Assembly: GCA_902806065.1 (NCBI GenBank)
Contig: CADCVE010000091.1
Coordinates: 1 to 64,000 of the forward strand
Direction: 5' to 3'
Origin: an uncultured Rubrobacteraceae bacterium
GTDB taxonomy: Bacteria > Actinomycetota > Rubrobacteria > Rubrobacterales > Rubrobacteraceae
DNA length: 64,000 nucleotides
Shown: positions 33,787 through 41,436 of the stretch, piece by piece
Position numbering within the stretch: position 1 is the first letter of the stretch
Layout of the letters: each line of letters starts with the position of its first letter
Notes under the pieces: model-generated
The model's input: the letters and a program-made list of their open reading frames with translations, nothing else
Told to the model about the DNA's origin: nothing
Database searches by the model: none
Program-made: the position numbers and the translations under genes

Positions 33787-34767
33787 CTCAAGACCGAAGC
33801 CGTGGTCGTAGAGTTCCTCTATGCGTGCCAGCTCCTCGACGGTAAGGTCCGGTGTCTCGGGGGCGGAGGCGAACTCGTCGATGTGCTTCTCGTCGTAGAT
33901 GTTCGGTAGGGTCGAGGCGACTTCGGGTGCCGCGAGGATGAACTTCAGGGCCGCCTGACCCAGGGTGCGTTCCCCGGATTCGGTGAGGAAGCTCAACTGC
34001 TCGATCTTCTTGAGGCCCTCTGTGAGCCATTCTTTGGGGCGGTGGCGGCGGTGGTCGTTCTGGGCGAAGGTGGTGTTCTCGTCGTAGTTGCCCTCGAGCA
34101 TGCCGGAGGAGTGGGGGACGCGGACGAGGAGGCTTGTGTTAGTGTCGCGGGCCGCCTCGATAAGGGACCGGCCCGGGTCTTGTTCGAGGATGTTGTGGAT
34201 CATCTGCACGCCATCTACCCGGCGCTCGCGCATCGCCTTTACGCCTTCTTCGAGCCAGCCTATCTTCGGTCCGAGAGCCACACCGTAGGCCCGGACCTTC
34301 CCTTCATCCTTGAACTGCTCCATGAGCCCGAAGAGCGCGTCGTTGTCGATGGCGTCCATCTTGGTATTGTGGAGTTGCAGGAAGTCTATGTAGTCTGTGT
34401 CGAGCCGCTTCAGGCTTTGCTCCAGGGCGAAGCGGATAAAGTCTTCGGACCAGTCCTGGGGGCGTTCCTGCTGACCGCGGCGAGCGGTGTGGTTATAGAA
34501 GTCGTAGCCTATTTTGGTGGAGATCACCACCTCGTCGCGCACGTGCCCCGAGGCGAAACCGGCGTCGGCTAGCAGCGTCTCGCCCTTGCCGGAGCCGTAA
34601 GTGTCGGCCGTATCGAAGTAGTTGATGCCCCTCTCTCGCGCCAGCCTCAGGAGCCGCACCGACCGCTCGTCGACGACCTCGCCCCACCAGCCGGTGCTTA
34701 CCGTCCATACCCCGAAACCAACTTCGGAGACTCTTACGCTCGTGTCCCCGAGCATCCGATATCTCAT
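33763..34767 (-). CDS. Aldo/keto reductase
   Basis: 334 aa from ATG 34767, with GGGAGG just upstream. It is an AKR (beta/alpha)8 barrel. Catalytic Asp and Tyr in INYFDTADTYGSGKGETLL (~50), Lys in VVISTKIGYDFYN (~82), His in DYIDFLQLHN (~130). The C-terminal part has the cofactor region (ALKFILAAPEVASTLPNIYD). The longer frame upstream adds a Cys/Arg-rich leader unlike AKRs. Substrate unknown. The extreme C-terminus (QSAVRK) is encoded by a heptad repeat. Confidence 0.9.
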   Translation of the reverse strand: MRYRMLGDTSVRVSEVGFGVWTVSTGWWGEVVDERSVRLLRLARERGINYFDTADTYGSGKGETLLADAGFASGHVRDEVVISTKIGYDFYNHTARRGQQERPQDWSEDFIRFALEQSLKRLDTDYIDFLQLHNTKMDAIDNDALFGLMEQFKDEGKVRAYGVALGPKIGWLEEGVKAMRERRVDGVQMIHNILEQDPGRSLIEAARDTNTSLLVRVPHSSGMLEGNYDENTTFAQNDHRRHRPKEWLTEGLKKIEQLSFLTESGERTLGQAALKFILAAPEVASTLPNIYDEKHIDEFASAPETPDLTVEELARIEELYDHGFGLEEQSAVRK

Positions 34768-34937
34768 CTCTGTCCTCCCGCCATAAAACTCTTGCCCACA
34801 ACGTCTACGAGTTTCTTTCATTCTATCCCTGACAAAGCACCGGCACAGTGTAAGTTCTCCCAACAAACGCGCGCACGTGGCACATACCTCGCGTGCCTCT
34901 ATACTTCCTTCGTCGAATAAAAGGCAAGGGAGGTTAA

Positions 34938-35639
34938 GTGTTCGCTGTTTATGGCGCGGGGGAGAAGGGAGCCCGGCGAGCGGCTCGTGATGGGGCGGCG
35001 GTCGTGGTGGTCGATGCGTTCCGGGCGAGCACTACCATTGCCGTCCTCGCGAGGAAGGGTGCCCTTGTGATCCCCGTCGCCTCCATAGAAGAGGCCGCCA
35101 CTTACGCCGGAGCGGATTACCGTATCGGAGAGCGTGGCAGTAAAAGGGTGCGGGGATTCGACTTCGGAAACTCCCCGACGGAGGTCGAGGGGGCGGAACT
35201 GAAGCCTGGCGCCACGGTCGTGTTGAGCACTACGAATGGAACTCGTGTGATCGAGGCGGCCAACGGTGCGCCCGCTGTCCTGACCGGCGCTTTCGTGAAC
35301 GCGCACGCCGTCGCCGACGAGTTGGCGAGCGGCGCGCACGACGTGGACCGTGTAGCCGTGATCGGCTGCGGCTGGGAGGGCCGGCGGGCGTTGGAGGACG
35401 AGTCCGCCGCAGGAGCCATCCTACACCGCCTCCGAGAGAGAGGCTTTGAGCTCGACGAGCGGGCGGAGCGCGTCGTGAGGCTGTACCTCGACCGTCCCGA
35501 GAAATCCCTCCGCCGCAACAGCGCGGCCCGGCGTCTCACGGTCCTCGGCAATGAGAGCGACCTCGATTTCTGCCTCGCCGAGAACACCGTGCCGGTCGTG
35601 CCCCGTCTCGAAGGCGATGTCCTTGTGAGCCGACGCTAG
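34938..35639 (+). CDS. comB: 2-phosphosulfolactate phosphatase family protein (ComB)
   Basis: 233 aa, GTG start with AAGGGAGG upstream. ComB signatures: VVVVDAFRASTTIAVLARKG (~22), RGFDFGNSPTEVEG (~72), LSTTNGTRVIEAANG (~96), VAVIGCGWEGRRALEDESAAG (~145). In methanogens ComB makes sulfolactate for coenzyme M. In bacteria it occurs outside that pathway, with uncertain substrate. No other coenzyme M or sulfolactate genes are visible nearby. TATACT near 34898 may be its -10. Confidence 0.9.
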   Translation: MFAVYGAGEKGARRAARDGAAVVVVDAFRASTTIAVLARKGALVIPVASIEEAATYAGADYRIGERGSKRVRGFDFGNSPTEVEGAELKPGATVVLSTTNGTRVIEAANGAPAVLTGAFVNAHAVADELASGAHDVDRVAVIGCGWEGRRALEDESAAGAILHRLRERGFELDERAERVVRLYLDRPEKSLRRNSAARRLTVLGNESDLDFCLAENTVPVVPRLEGDVLVSRR

Positions 35640-35661
35640 CCATGATGATAGCTGAAGTTTC

Positions 35662-35677
35662 TTGGCCATTTGGCCAA
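35662..35677. promoter_or_regulatory. Palindromic operator-like site
   Basis: TTGGCCATTTGGCCAA: 7-bp arms are exact inverted copies around TT. A further half-site GGCCAA occurs at ~35707, just before the promoter of the next small gene. Probably a repressor or activator site. Confidence 0.45.
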
Positions 35678-35720
35678 ACGAGGATGTGGGATGAAGTCGG
35701 AATGTCGGCCAAAAATATCC

Positions 35721-35749
35721 TTGACAGGGGCGTGGCGCACCAGTACTCT
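35721..35749 (+). promoter_or_regulatory. Sigma-70-type promoter for the 66-aa gene
   Basis: TTGACA (35721-35726), a 17-base spacer, TACTCT (35744-35749). A perfect -35. Start codon at 35821 gives a ~65-base leader with a strong GGAAGGAGGTG site. Confidence 0.7.
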
Positions 35750-35820
35750 GAAGTCGGGCATGGCGAAGCAAACGTTACTAAGTATTTGTCAGACCGCCCG
35801 GGGAAGGAGGTGTTGACCAG

Positions 35821-36021
35821 ATGACAATAACCATCACTCACGAGAGGGTGAAAGAAGTCACTCGCGAGGATGTGGATCGGGCCATTGACGTGATCGAGCG
35901 TCACCTCGAGAAGGAGGCTCGCACCCGCAACTTGCTCGACGAGCAGGCGATCATGCGTCCCAAGGACCTGTGCAAGCAGCAGGGTTTGGACATGGTAGCC
36001 GAGCTACGCGGCATGGTCTAA
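35821..36021 (+). CDS. Small helical protein of unknown function
   Basis: 66 aa, highly charged and helical (THERVKEVTREDVDRAIDVI, ERHLEKEARTRNLLDEQAIM, RPKDLCKQQGLDMVAELRG). One cysteine, no membrane segment. A strong Shine-Dalgarno and a perfect -35 box show that it is expressed. The gene is followed by a long hairpin and a strong terminator. No family recognised. Confidence 0.7.
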   Translation: MTITITHERVKEVTREDVDRAIDVIERHLEKEARTRNLLDEQAIMRPKDLCKQQGLDMVAELRGMV

Positions 36022-36059
36022 AAACCACCGCACAGTGCGCCGCAAGGCGTCTAGCCCAT

Positions 36060-36124
36060 GAAGGGGGATGCACAGTAAGCTCCCAAATGCCCCACCGGGT
36101 TACAGGGGCTGTCCATCCCCCTTC
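36060..36124 (+). other. Long imperfect RNA hairpin after the 66-aa gene
   Basis: GAAGGGGGATGCACAG (36060-36075) pairs with CTGTCCATCCCCCTTC (36109-36124) with one bulge each side. It precedes the terminator at 36133. May be part of the 3' untranslated region or a separate structured RNA. Confidence 0.5.
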
Positions 36125-36130
36125 ACGAGC

Positions 36131-37045
36131 CTAAAGAGGACCGGGGTCCCGGTCCTCTTTTTCTTGCCCGATCTTCGATTTCCCATTAGCCGGTCCCTGA
36201 CCCTTCTCGGGTGCTTCATCGGACGGCCGCGGTGTTGGCGCGGGCTCCGCTTCACCATCCGCGCCGGGCCCTGCGTCTTGCTGCGCCGGTGGTCCTACAC
36301 CTTGCTTCGGGGTCGCGCCTGGTTGTTGGGGAGCCCCGCCGGGACGCGGCGAACGGGCATCATCACCGGGTTGCGCGGGTACTCCGGCCGGTTGCTGGGG
36401 TGTTTGCTGGCCGTTCTCTGGCGAGACCTGCTGCTCTCCCGAAGGGTCGCCGGAGGGTGAGACCTGTGTACCGGGAGTAGGGGAACTTGTGAAGAAGCTG
36501 CCGATGGAGGTTCGCTTACCTCTATTTTCGCCGGAGGATGCGGTCTCTTCTTGCTGGCAGTCTCTCCACACGAGGCAGGAGAGTGTCTCCCCGGCGGTAG
36601 CCTCGACACCCGTAACGGCGGCGAGTCCGATCAGAGTGGCCACCAGCCCGGCCAGGATACCTCCGAAGAGCACCCGGCGTCTCCCGGACGGGGTCATCTC
36701 CTTTAGGTATGACGGGATCGAGCGCAGCCGCGCGAAGAGGCTTACTCTGGCGGCTGGCTCGGGGTCCGGCTCTGGGCTCTGCCTGCCCGGGATGCGGATT
36801 TGCTGGGTAGAGAGCCGACCGCGCACCGTATCGGGGAGGCCCGATATCTTGGTGGAGGCTTTCTCTATCTGAGCGCCCAGGATAGCGGAGCCAAGGTTGA
36901 TCGTCATCGCGGTCAACGCCGCCCCGATCAAGGTCCCGGCTACCCCAAGCTTGGAGGTAAAAAGCGCCGCCACCGCCGCCGCGGCCCCGGACGCTATCAC
37001 CATGTTTATCTTGACGACCTTCTGAGACTTCTCCTCTTCCGCCAT
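36131..37045 (-). CDS. Membrane protein with long Pro/Gln-rich C-terminal tail
   Basis: 304 aa. Two hydrophobic segments near the N-terminus (INMVIASGAAAAVAALFTS and GVAGTLIGAALTAMTINLGSA, ~14-58). A third helix lies at ~127-150 (VLFGGILAGLVATLIGLAAV), followed by SCLVWRDC with two cysteines. The last 130 residues are low complexity, rich in Pro, Gln, Gly and Ser, probably extended and extracytoplasmic. The family is not recognised. The stop codon lies in the shared terminator. Confidence 0.65.
   Translation of the reverse strand: MAEEEKSQKVVKINMVIASGAAAAVAALFTSKLGVAGTLIGAALTAMTINLGSAILGAQIEKASTKISGLPDTVRGRLSTQQIRIPGRQSPEPDPEPAARVSLFARLRSIPSYLKEMTPSGRRRVLFGGILAGLVATLIGLAAVTGVEATAGETLSCLVWRDCQQEETASSGENRGKRTSIGSFFTSSPTPGTQVSPSGDPSGEQQVSPENGQQTPQQPAGVPAQPGDDARSPRPGGAPQQPGATPKQGVGPPAQQDAGPGADGEAEPAPTPRPSDEAPEKGQGPANGKSKIGQEKEDRDPGPL
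36133..36163. terminator. Bidirectional intrinsic terminator
   Basis: AAAGAGGACCGG (36133-36144) pairs with CCGGTCCTCTTT (36149-36160), a perfect 12-bp stem with a 4-base loop, followed by TTTCTT on the plus strand and an A-rich flank for the other strand. It serves the two convergent genes. Confidence 0.85.
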
Positions 37046-37069
37046 GATGCCAAAGATATTATCAGCTTG

Positions 37070-37276
37070 CTACAGTGTGTAAAAGGAATGACAGTAGAGG
37101 TTGTCTCGTATACGTGGTTGCCAAATCTGGACCAGGTCAGCCTGCGTCGCCACAATCCCCGCCTGGCGCGCCCTGTATTGCCCGAGATCCTTCGTCGGGT
37201 CTAACCCGTTGCCGAGGTTTCCCAGGGCGTCCTCAGGCGGCTCAGGGGTGATGTCGGCGATCTTACCGGTAGTCAA
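37070..37276 (-). CDS. Short open frame, doubtful gene
   Basis: 68 aa (MTTGKIADITPEPPEDALGN ... RQAGIVATQADLVQIWQPR). The composition looks protein-like and the frame sits in line behind the Cys-rich gene at 37279-37530 with a 2-base gap. I see no family and no strong ribosome site. It could be a remnant of a longer gene. Confidence 0.3.
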   Translation of the reverse strand: MTTGKIADITPEPPEDALGNLGNGLDPTKDLGQYRARQAGIVATQADLVQIWQPRIRDNLYCHSFYTL

Positions 37277-37278
37277 TG

Positions 37279-37530
37279 CTAAGATCCAGGTGGTCTCGTG
37301 CTGCTCCGCAGTAGCTTCACAATCTCCAGGACCTCCTCACTGGGGCCGGCCTCAACTGCATCCAGTGTGAGGCCCTGCCCACAATGGCATTCGAAAGTTG
37401 GGGGAGCTAGCTCCGATCTCCAGTCCTCCTCGAGCCCAAGAAGGATCAGCTTCTCCCCGCACCCGCACCCGAGGACTATCTGCCCCGAGCACTCCAGGAT
37501 GCGTTCCTGCAACCCTGACAGACCTTCCAC
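37279..37530 (-). CDS. Small Cys-rich (zinc-ribbon-like) protein
   Basis: 83 aa, GTG start with AAGGGGGA upstream. Cysteine pattern: LECSG, VLGCGCGEKLILLGLEEDW, then FECHCGQGLTL, i.e. two C-x-C pairs spaced by about 26 residues, as in a small zinc-binding beta ribbon. The motif CGCGEKLxLLGxxEDWRS looks like a recurring small protein of this bacterial group (from memory, unverified). Function unknown. Confidence 0.6.
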   Translation of the reverse strand: MEGLSGLQERILECSGQIVLGCGCGEKLILLGLEEDWRSELAPPTFECHCGQGLTLDAVEAGPSEEVLEIVKLLRSSTRPPGS

Positions 37531-37646
37531 GCTTCCCCCTTCCGTTCCTCGGCTTCAGCAGAGCTTTAGCCAGAGAGCGAATCCTGACCGGCGGCGTGGA
37601 GGGGGAATGTGCCACCGGTGATCACTAGTTTACTCGAGCCGTAGAA

Positions 37647-37706
37647 GCCGGGATGTGCCTCCGAAGACTGACCCCCTCCGGCAGTCCCAGCAATGCACAT
37701 CCCGGC
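37647..37706. repeat. Long perfect inverted repeat with internal stem
   Basis: GCCGGGATGTGC (37647-37658) and GCACATCCCGGC (37695-37706) are perfect 12-bp complements. GACTG and CAGTC pair inside them. A 60-base structured element upstream of the HTH gene. The rest of 37531-37883 holds no gene. Confidence 0.55.
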
Positions 37707-37883
37707 AAGCTACGTGGTTAGCATTTTGCACCTCTTCCGGCAGGATACAACGTCAACCGGGCTCACCCCCTGATCTAGCTTGCCTAACCCTCAAGCTAAA
37801 CATTATGGACGGTGCAGATCTCCTTGTAGCCCGGAGAACCACCCCACCCGGCATAGCAGCCCTGTCGTAGTAAGATGCAATGC

Positions 37884-38558
37884 ATGAAAGACGAGCATAC
37901 AGAGTCCGCTCGCGGAGATCTCGCGGATATTACTGCGGATCTCCCCGGAGATTCCGGATGGATAAAGACCAGGACAGCCGCGGAGGCGCTTGGAGTAGAC
38001 CCGCGAACCATCCGCGCATACATAGAGCGCGGAGATCTGCTTGCTAGATCCGAGGGGGAAGGCATACAGAAAACCTACCTGATATCTATAGACTCTGTAT
38101 ACGCTCTGCGCGACCGCCGCAGGTCATCCGCGAAGAAGAAGCGGACTCCCGCATCGGAGGGCCGCGGAAAATCCGCGAGGAACGTCACTTCCCCGGATGC
38201 TCGCGGGGCCACAACCGGGTGGGTACCCGCTGAGGATCTCGTGGATATCATTCGCGATCTAGCAGCGGAGACAGCGCGAATGTCCGCGGAGGCAGCAGAG
38301 TTTAAGACCCGTCTAGAGCTGAGCACCCAGGCCGAGAGCACCTTGCGTGAGAGTTTGGAGCGGGAGCGGGAGAGGGCAGAGCGACTTGAGGTGGAACTCA
38401 CTTCGTTGCGAGAGGAACAAAAACCGTCACTAGAGTCGCAAGACGCCTCGGAGACAGCCCACGAGAGTTTGGCCGAGTACACAGTAACCTCGGGGCCACA
38501 GGAGCCCGCGCAGCGCCGCGAGCGAAGCTGGTGGCGTAGATTCTTTGGGTTCAGTTAA
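37884..38558 (+). CDS. HTH/coiled-coil DNA-binding protein with aromatic-basic tail
   Basis: 224 aa from ATG 37884; TAAGAT ends 7 bases before it, so a leaderless start is likely (an ATG three codons earlier overlaps the -10). A MerR/excisionase-like helix-turn-helix lies at ~25-70 (TRTAAEALGVDPRTIRAYIE, then the wing GEGIQKTYLISIDSVYALRD), followed by a basic linker. A long coiled coil runs from ~115 to 180 (AAETARMSAEAAEFKTRLEL ... LERERERAERLEVELTSLRE). The last residues are RRERSWWRRFFGFS, an amphipathic basic-aromatic tail that may touch membrane. The overall plan resembles plasmid- or phage-type regulators. Function unknown. Confidence 0.7.
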   Translation: MKDEHTESARGDLADITADLPGDSGWIKTRTAAEALGVDPRTIRAYIERGDLLARSEGEGIQKTYLISIDSVYALRDRRRSSAKKKRTPASEGRGKSARNVTSPDARGATTGWVPAEDLVDIIRDLAAETARMSAEAAEFKTRLELSTQAESTLRESLERERERAERLEVELTSLREEQKPSLESQDASETAHESLAEYTVTSGPQEPAQRRERSWWRRFFGFS

Positions 38559-38617
38559 CCTAGAGGCCGGGCGCTGGATGGAAGTGACGAGTTCCCCTAC
38601 TAAACGCGCCAGGAACG

Positions 38618-38699
38618 GGGGCGGGGCGGCAGCAAGAGAACGCGCCTCTCTGTAGGCTCCTCACGTAACAGAAGCAGAGGGGCTGCTACGCCCCGCCCC
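38618..38699 (+). terminator. GC-rich stem-loop after the HTH gene
   Basis: GGGGCGGGGC (38618-38627) pairs with GCCCCGCCCC (38690-38699), extended by GCAGC/GCTGC. An inner stem (CCTCT...AGAGG) lies inside the 60-base loop. It may be a terminator without T-run or a small structured RNA. Confidence 0.45.
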
Positions 38700-38913
38700 T
38701 CTTAGGGTATCGTGATTCTTTCTGACACGTCTTAAGAAGACCTTAACTATCTTTTACGAGAGTGCTGCTCCCGACAATCATTATCGAACGGATGTTAACT
38801 GGATCACCCTATGTGCCTTGTGCATATATCAAACAATGATACGCTCTTTCAGATGTCAAGTTAACCAGGGCTCGCGATCCACTGTGGATCAATGAGCGCC
38901 TAGATTAGGAGAG

Positions 38914-39444
38914 ATGCATTTGAAACGCTTAATGCTGATGTTTTCGTTGGTGGCAATACTGGTAGTTTCGGCTATCCCCATGGCTTTTGCCCAGGATCGC
39001 AACGATCGCCAGGAAGACCGCCAGGAGCAGCGCGAGGAGCGCTTTGAGGACAATGGCTTCTTCTTCAGTGGAGACCGCTTCGACGAGGATCGTTTCGAGG
39101 ACGGGTTCTTCTTCTTCGGCGGGGACGGCTTTGACGAGGACTTCGACGGCGTTGATTTCGACAACGACGGCTCAGGAGTTAGCCAGGACTTCGAGCAGGA
39201 GACTGAGAGCGGCGACGTGGACCAGTCATTTAACGTCTCCAACACGGGCGACAACTCCAACCAGTGTGCCAACGTTAATGGCACCGTGAACACCGGCAAC
39301 CTGCAGAGCCAGACTGGTTCCATCCAGTACGCTTCGGACATCGATGAGTTCGAGCAGGATGACATTGGTTCTGACCTCACGGTCGACGGATCTTCGACCG
39401 TTAGCTGCGACCAGCAGGTCAACCAGGCCGCCGCTGCCGGCTAA
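38914..39444 (+). CDS. Secreted acidic protein with aromatic-Asp repeats
   Basis: 176 aa. Signal peptide MHLKRLMLMFSLVAILVVSA with cleavage likely after AFA. Residues ~30-85 are rich in Arg/Glu/Asp with FFFS, FFFFGG and FDEDFDG blocks. The C-terminal half reads ESGDVDQSFNVSNTGDNSN, then VNGTVNTGNLQ and SDLTVDGSSTVSCDQQVNQA with two Cys (NQC, SCD) that could pair. The repeating Asx/Ser/Gln strands suggest a beta-structured cell-surface protein. A cut-off paralogous motif occurs in the fragment at 52584-52868. It has its own terminator. Function unknown. Confidence 0.75.
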   Translation: MHLKRLMLMFSLVAILVVSAIPMAFAQDRNDRQEDRQEQREERFEDNGFFFSGDRFDEDRFEDGFFFFGGDGFDEDFDGVDFDNDGSGVSQDFEQETESGDVDQSFNVSNTGDNSNQCANVNGTVNTGNLQSQTGSIQYASDIDEFEQDDIGSDLTVDGSSTVSCDQQVNQAAAAG

Positions 39445-39506
39445 GGGGGTCGTCACGTCTACGGCGGCTGGGTAGCCATACCAGCAGCCCGCCAAGAAGG
39501 TTAAGG

Positions 39507-39540
39507 AAGGGCCGGGGCCTAACAGCCTCGGCCCTTTCTT
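39507..39540 (+). terminator. Intrinsic terminator after the secreted protein gene
   Basis: AAGGGCCGGGG (39507-39517) pairs with CCTCGGCCCTT (39526-39536, one G-T pair) around an 8-base loop, followed by TCTT. A second GGGCC...GGCCC dyad lies just downstream at ~39567-39597. Confidence 0.75.
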
Positions 39541-39986
39541 GTGACTAGCCGTTCGGGAGAATGAAGGGCCAGCCCCTATTAAATAGGACCCCGGCCCGAC
39601 GGACAGACGCCCCAGAGGATTTCACTCCTTTCGAGGCCGTGCATCACGAGGGATGAAGCGCCCATCTACGGGATAGAAGCTGGTTCGGACTGCGTCCGTC
39701 AATAAGTTATCGGACAAAACCTCGTGAACCTTTAAAAGCCGAAACGTGACGTGTTCGGACAACCCCCGCGACGTCTGCAAGCGCTGAACGGCACACTCTA
39801 CCAACGAGAGTAGGAGGGTAGTTTACGGGTAGCATGAAGCGGCAGATAAGAAGGCCGGAGAGTCCGCGCGCGGAATTCTCTGCGAGTAGGTAGGACTTTC
39901 TGCAACCGAGGAGCACTTTGCGAGGCCCTGGAGCAAGCGAAAGTAGCCGAGCCCCTCCCACGGCCGCGAAGGCCTCGGCGCCGACC
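39541..39986. other. No intact gene; probable decayed island DNA
   Basis: No credible coding frame on either strand. The sequence ends in the integrase remnant and may include former attachment-site DNA. Confidence 0.35.
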
Positions 39987-40148
39987 GTGCTCGTGCAGGA
40001 CCTCCTAGGGTACGCCTCGGTAGCGTTGACGCTGGACCGCTACAGCCACGTCCTGCCCGGCATGGGAGACCGGACTGCCGCCGCGATGGAGGCCGCGCTG
40101 TCCTGGAAAAGGCCCTTCCGGGCCGCATTGGTGTACCCGTTGGTATAG
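39987..40148 (+). pseudogene. C-terminal remnant of a tyrosine recombinase (phage-type integrase)
   Basis: The frame reads VLVQDLLGYASVALTLDRYS and HVLPGMGDRTAAAMEAAL. This matches the last block of integrases (VQERLGHASIxxTLDxYSHVxP), including the catalytic Tyr of LDRYSH. The His of LGH is replaced by Tyr (LGY). The arm- and core-binding domains and the RHR residues are missing. It lies ~70 bases beyond the 3' end of tRNA-Ser, a classic integration site. Confidence 0.7.
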
Positions 40149-40176
40149 GGAGGGCCGGGATTGCTCCCGGCCCTCC
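40149..40176 (+). terminator. Intrinsic terminator-like hairpin
   Basis: GGAGGGCCGGG (40149-40159) and CCCGGCCCTCC (40166-40176), a perfect 11-bp stem with a 6-base loop. Lies between the integrase remnant and the tRNA end. It can work for either strand, though the T-run is poor. Confidence 0.6.
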
Positions 40177-40219
40177 TCATTGCTCTGGCGTTTGTGTGGC
40201 TAACAAAGAAGTCTCGGAG

Positions 40220-40309
40220 CGGAGGAGGAGGGATTCGAACCCTCGATACCCCGTTTAGAGGTATAACACCTTAGCAGGGTGCCGCTTTCAACCACTCAGC
40301 CACTCCTCC
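40220..40309 (-). tRNA. tRNA-Ser (anticodon GCU)
   Basis: 90 nt. Acceptor stem GGAGGAG/CTCCTCC with discriminator G, D arm GGCTGAGTGGTTGAAAGCGG, anticodon loop CTGCTAA (anticodon GCT) on stem GCACC/GGTGT, a long serine-type variable arm, and T arm GAGGGTTCGAATCCCTC. CCA is not encoded. An integrase remnant sits just past its 3' end. Confidence 0.95.
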
Positions 40310-40370
40310 GTAAGCGGCTCACAGTATACCAAAGAGTCCCAGACGACCGAAAGTCCGGCGCTGAGGAATG

Positions 40371-41399
40371 CTATGCATCCGTGGCTTGCTGGTCTTCCGT
40401 GAGGATGTCGGGTTTTTCATCGGCGGGTTTGGCGTCAAGGATTTGCTGGCCGGAGATCTCTTCTTTGAGCCTGACTAGTGTGGCGTTTAGCTCGGCGCCG
40501 AAGAGGATGGTTATGGAGGAGATGTAGAGGTAGAGAAGCAGGACGATGACGGCGCCGATAGAGCCGTAGGTCTCGTCGTAGGAGCCGAAGTTGGAGACGT
40601 AGAAGCGGAAGGCTATGCTGGCGAGTACCCAGAGTGCGACCGCGATAAATCCGCCCGGGGTGATCCAGCGGAACGGCTGCCCGGCGTCGGGGGCGAAGTA
40701 GTACATGAGCGCGATCGCGATCACCATGAAGAACAGCGCCACGGGCCAGCGCGCGATGTTCCACACCAACTCGAAGACCTCGCTCAGCCCAAAAAGGCCG
40801 GCGATGGCTGAGCCGATGCCGGGTCCGGCTACGAGGAGTAACACGCCTACGAGTATGATCGCGCTGAGGCCGAGCGTCATGAGAAGGGCGATCCCACGCA
40901 CCTTCCAAAACGGCCGGGTCTCTTCGACGTCATACGCCTTGTTGAGCGCGTTTATCAGCGCGGCAAAGGCCCCGGAGGCCGACCACAGAGCTACGATGAG
41001 GCCGAGCGAGAAGAGCCCCGGCGCAGGGTTGTTGCCGCTGATGGTGTCGCTCAGATATGACTCGATGATGTCATAGACCTGCGGAGGCGTTACCTCCGCG
41101 AAGTACGCGAGGACCTGGTTGGCCAGGTCCTCGGTGGAGAAAGTCCCCATCAGCGAGACCAGCACCAGGAGGAATGGGAAGAGCGCCAGGATCAGGTAAA
41201 ACGCCAACTGCGCCGCGAGGCCGGGAGCATCATCTCTCTGAAACTCCACCACGGCCGCCTTGAGCGCTCTGAAGCTCAAGAGGCTCCGCATATCCAGAAG
41301 AAAATTCTTCAGAGAGCCCTTCGCGGAGCGTCGCGCTACCCCCCGGAGCTCCGCCCGGTCCAGATCCAACTGCTCGCTCTCGTCCCCAGAATCTTGCAT
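40371..41399 (-). CDS. YihY/BrkB-family inner membrane protein
   Basis: 342 aa from ATG 41399. The family start (FRALKAAVVEFQRDDAPGLA, AQLAFYLILALFPFLLVLVS) and the motifs LWSASGAFAALINALNKAYD (~145), MYYFAPDAGQPFRWITPGGF (~245) and FYVSNFGSYDETYGSIGAVI (~275) are clear, with about six helices. Formerly misnamed ribonuclease BN. Function unsettled (transport-like fold). The acidic C-terminus faces the cytoplasm. A TATAAT lies 15 bases upstream of the ATG. Confidence 0.92.
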   Translation of the reverse strand: MQDSGDESEQLDLDRAELRGVARRSAKGSLKNFLLDMRSLLSFRALKAAVVEFQRDDAPGLAAQLAFYLILALFPFLLVLVSLMGTFSTEDLANQVLAYFAEVTPPQVYDIIESYLSDTISGNNPAPGLFSLGLIVALWSASGAFAALINALNKAYDVEETRPFWKVRGIALLMTLGLSAIILVGVLLLVAGPGIGSAIAGLFGLSEVFELVWNIARWPVALFFMVIAIALMYYFAPDAGQPFRWITPGGFIAVALWVLASIAFRFYVSNFGSYDETYGSIGAVIVLLLYLYISSITILFGAELNATLVRLKEEISGQQILDAKPADEKPDILTEDQQATDA

Positions 41400-41436
41400 A
41401 AGCAACCTACACAAATTATAACGCGATCCAGGGAGC

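Noticed and set aside
35821-36021. Toxin-antitoxin interpretation of the 66-aa protein
   Set aside because: There is no second small gene coupled to it and no known antitoxin fold is evident.
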